Shown: piece after piece, positions 62,695-64,000 of the stretch
How the letters are laid out: every line of letters starts with the position of its first letter
How positions within the stretch are numbered: position 1 is the first letter of the stretch
Assembly: GCA_018715775.1 (NCBI GenBank)
Contig: DVKZ01000092.1
Location: forward strand, 1 to 64,000
Direction: 5' to 3'
DNA length: 64,000 nucleotides
From: Candidatus Fimousia stercorigallinarum
Lineage (GTDB): Bacteria; Bacillota; Clostridia; Lachnospirales; Lachnospiraceae
Translations under genes and position numbers: made by a program
The notes under the pieces: model-generated
Seen by the model: only the letters and a program-made list of their open reading frames with translations
Databases searched by the model: none
Told to the model about the DNA's origin: nothing

Positions 62695-64000
62695 ATGAAT
62701 CAAAGATATACAAGAACAAGGCTGATTCTGACATTTGCACGAGGTGCCAGAGGGTATTTTTTCATCGTTTTGCTCGCCTCACTGGCATCCACTTGTCTCA
62801 ATGCGCTCATACCGAGGATTTTTAGTTTTACGATCGATTTCGTTTTGGGAGTGGATGGAATTGGATTTTTTAAGGAGCATCTGTGGGTGCTTGCTTTTGG
62901 AGTCATTGCGATTGCGCTGCTGAATGGGTTTTCGGTCTTTTTTTATCGCACGTATACAGCGAAAGCGGGAGAGACGTTTGCTAAGAATATGAGAGATCTG
63001 TTGTTTTCGCATGTGCAGCGGCTTCCGATGAAGTGGCACAGCAAAAACCAGACCGGGGATATTATCCAGCGGTGTACCGCGGATGTAGAAGTGATCCGGA
63101 ATTTTGTTGTAACTCAGGTACTCGAAGTGTTCCGGACGGTATTTCTCGTAGTGATTTCGTTGACGATGATGTTTTCCATGAATTTCAGATTGACTTTGAC
63201 AGCGCTTGTCTTCATACCGGTGATCGTCGCTTATTCTGGCGTCTTTTTTCATTTGATATCCAGAAATTTTACCGCTGCAGACGAGGCGGAAGGGGAGTTA
63301 TCAACTGTTGTACAGGAAAATGCGACTGGAGTGAGGGTGATCCGGGCGTTTGGACGGGAAAAGTTTGAGATTGATCAGTTTGATCAGAAAAATCATATTT
63401 ATGCTAATCTGTGGATCCGGCTCGGAACGCTGTCCGGGCTGTACTGGGGGATCGGAGATCTGATCACTGGATTTCAGATCATCTGCATCATCGTTCTTGG
63501 TGCGGTGCAGGCAGTCTCCGGAGAGATAACAGCGGGTGAATTTGTCGCTTTTGCTTCCTATAATACGACGCTTGCATGGCCGGTCCGCGGTCTCGGACGC
63601 ATTTTGTCAGAAATGAGTAAAGCCGGCGTTTCTTTTGACCGTGTCAATTATATTCTGGCATCGGCTGAAGAAGAGATGAGTGAAGAAGGCCAGGTGCCGG
63701 ATTCGCTTGATATTGCATTTCATGGAGTGACATTTGCTTATGAAAATGGGCAGAATGTATTGGAAGATATTTGCTTTCATATAGAAGAGGGAACGACCTG
63801 CGGGATTCTTGGCGGAACCGGCAGTGGAAAATCGTCGCTCATCCATCTGTTGGATCGTTTGTATGAGCTTGAAGAGGGACAAGGAGAAATTACAATTGGT
63901 GGAATCCGTATACAGGATATTCCGAAAAAATGGCTGCGGGAGCATATCGGTATGGTGCTGCAGGAACCGTTTTTGTTTTCCAGGACGATTCGGGAAAATA
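62695..64000 (+). CDS. ABC exporter with fused permease and ATPase (3' truncated by the window)
   Basis: About 435 residues are visible from ATG 62695; the frame is open to the window end. The first about 320 residues are a six-helix ABC exporter membrane domain (LLASLASTCLNALIPRIFSF; the coupling-helix context HSKNQTGDIIQRCTADVE; ENATGVRVIRAFGREKFE). The ATPase domain begins with IAFHGVTFAYENG, has Walker A LGGTGSGKSSLIHLLD and the Q-loop VLQEPFLFSRTI. Signature motif and Walker B lie beyond the edge. It is of the multidrug/lipid type, and a second half-transporter often follows; that cannot be checked here. The ribosome binding site (AAAGGGAAG) is rather far from the ATG. Confidence 0.9.
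   Translation, partial: MNQRYTRTRLILTFARGARGYFFIVLLASLASTCLNALIPRIFSFTIDFVLGVDGIGFFKEHLWVLAFGVIAIALLNGFSVFFYRTYTAKAGETFAKNMRDLLFSHVQRLPMKWHSKNQTGDIIQRCTADVEVIRNFVVTQVLEVFRTVFLVVISLTMMFSMNFRLTLTALVFIPVIVAYSGVFFHLISRNFTAADEAEGELSTVVQENATGVRVIRAFGREKFEIDQFDQKNHIYANLWIRLGTLSGLYWGIGDLITGFQIICIIVLGAVQAVSGEITAGEFVAFASYNTTLAWPVRGLGRILSEMSKAGVSFDRVNYILASAEEEMSEEGQVPDSLDIAFHGVTFAYENGQNVLEDICFHIEEGTTCGILGGTGSGKSSLIHLLDRLYELEEGQGEITIGGIRIQDIPKKWLREHIGMVLQEPFLFSRTIREN

Overview
The window looks like chromosome of a low-to-moderate GC, spore-forming Firmicute of the Clostridia, most likely Lachnospiraceae. The grounds are Gram-positive shine-dalgarno sequences (AGGAGG/GAGGTG), a T-box leader, an S-box leader, a BofA-like protein, a Tad/Flp pilus locus without an outer-membrane secretin, and several families typical of gut Clostridia (DUF1002, DUF5702, DUF6382, class II GalT, fused ThiE-ThiD). 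No rRNA, tRNA, CRISPR array, insertion sequence or prophage was recognised. Species assignment is inference.

Layout. 1-4 kb: end of a membrane protein, an HNH endonuclease and a DUF218 protein (minus), then a membrane-anchored GH25 muramidase and a PanE/ApbA reductase (plus). 3.9-5.9 kb: a 50-residue unknown protein and gdhA (minus). 5.9-10.5 kb: HAD phosphatase, YfhO membrane protein, DUF1002 protein, BofA-like protein. 10.6-20.2 kb: one long Tad/Flp pilus operon (prepilin peptidase, TadZ-like, TadA, TadB, TadC, Flp pilin, three TadE/TadG-like pseudopilins, DUF6382 protein, rhomboid protease). 20.3-27.6 kb: soluble histidine kinase (minus), dnaX-ybaB-recR, a GlgB homologue that has lost its catalytic residues, HIT, flavin reductase, shikimate kinase. 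27.7-37.1 kb: murA, PsiE-like protein, SAM-riboswitch-metK, thiED, then a complete pantothenate/CoA block (PanG-like reductase, panB, panC, panD, coaBC). 37.1-40.6 kb: PadR regulator, a two-component pair and an RluA-type pseudouridine synthase. 40.7-46.3 kb: aroB-aroF (minus), then T-box-proS and cca. 46.4-48.6 kb: a radical-SAM DNA-repair pair (minus) with LexA-like boxes. 48.8-57.3 kb: holA followed by an unusual operon of a TPR/J-like protein, an HscC-type Hsp70, a ParB-like/BMP fusion and a small metallophosphoesterase. 57.4-61.5 kb: LacI-type regulator divergent from galK-galT. 61.7-64 kb: DUF134-NifX fusion and a truncated ABC exporter.

How the genes work together. Most of the window is housekeeping metabolism: CoA synthesis runs from ketopantoate (PanB, PanG) through PanC and PanD to CoaBC in one operon; AroF, AroB and AroK supply three shikimate-pathway steps; GalK and GalT carry out two Leloir steps under the divergent LacI-family repressor. 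The parts most worth a second look are the GlgB pseudoenzyme, the Hsp70/TPR/ParB-BMP/phosphoesterase operon, the probable SOS control of the radical-SAM pair, the cysteine/histidine-rich TadE-like pseudopilin and the TadC with a large exported domain, and the DUF134-NifX gene with an internal in-frame ribosome binding site.
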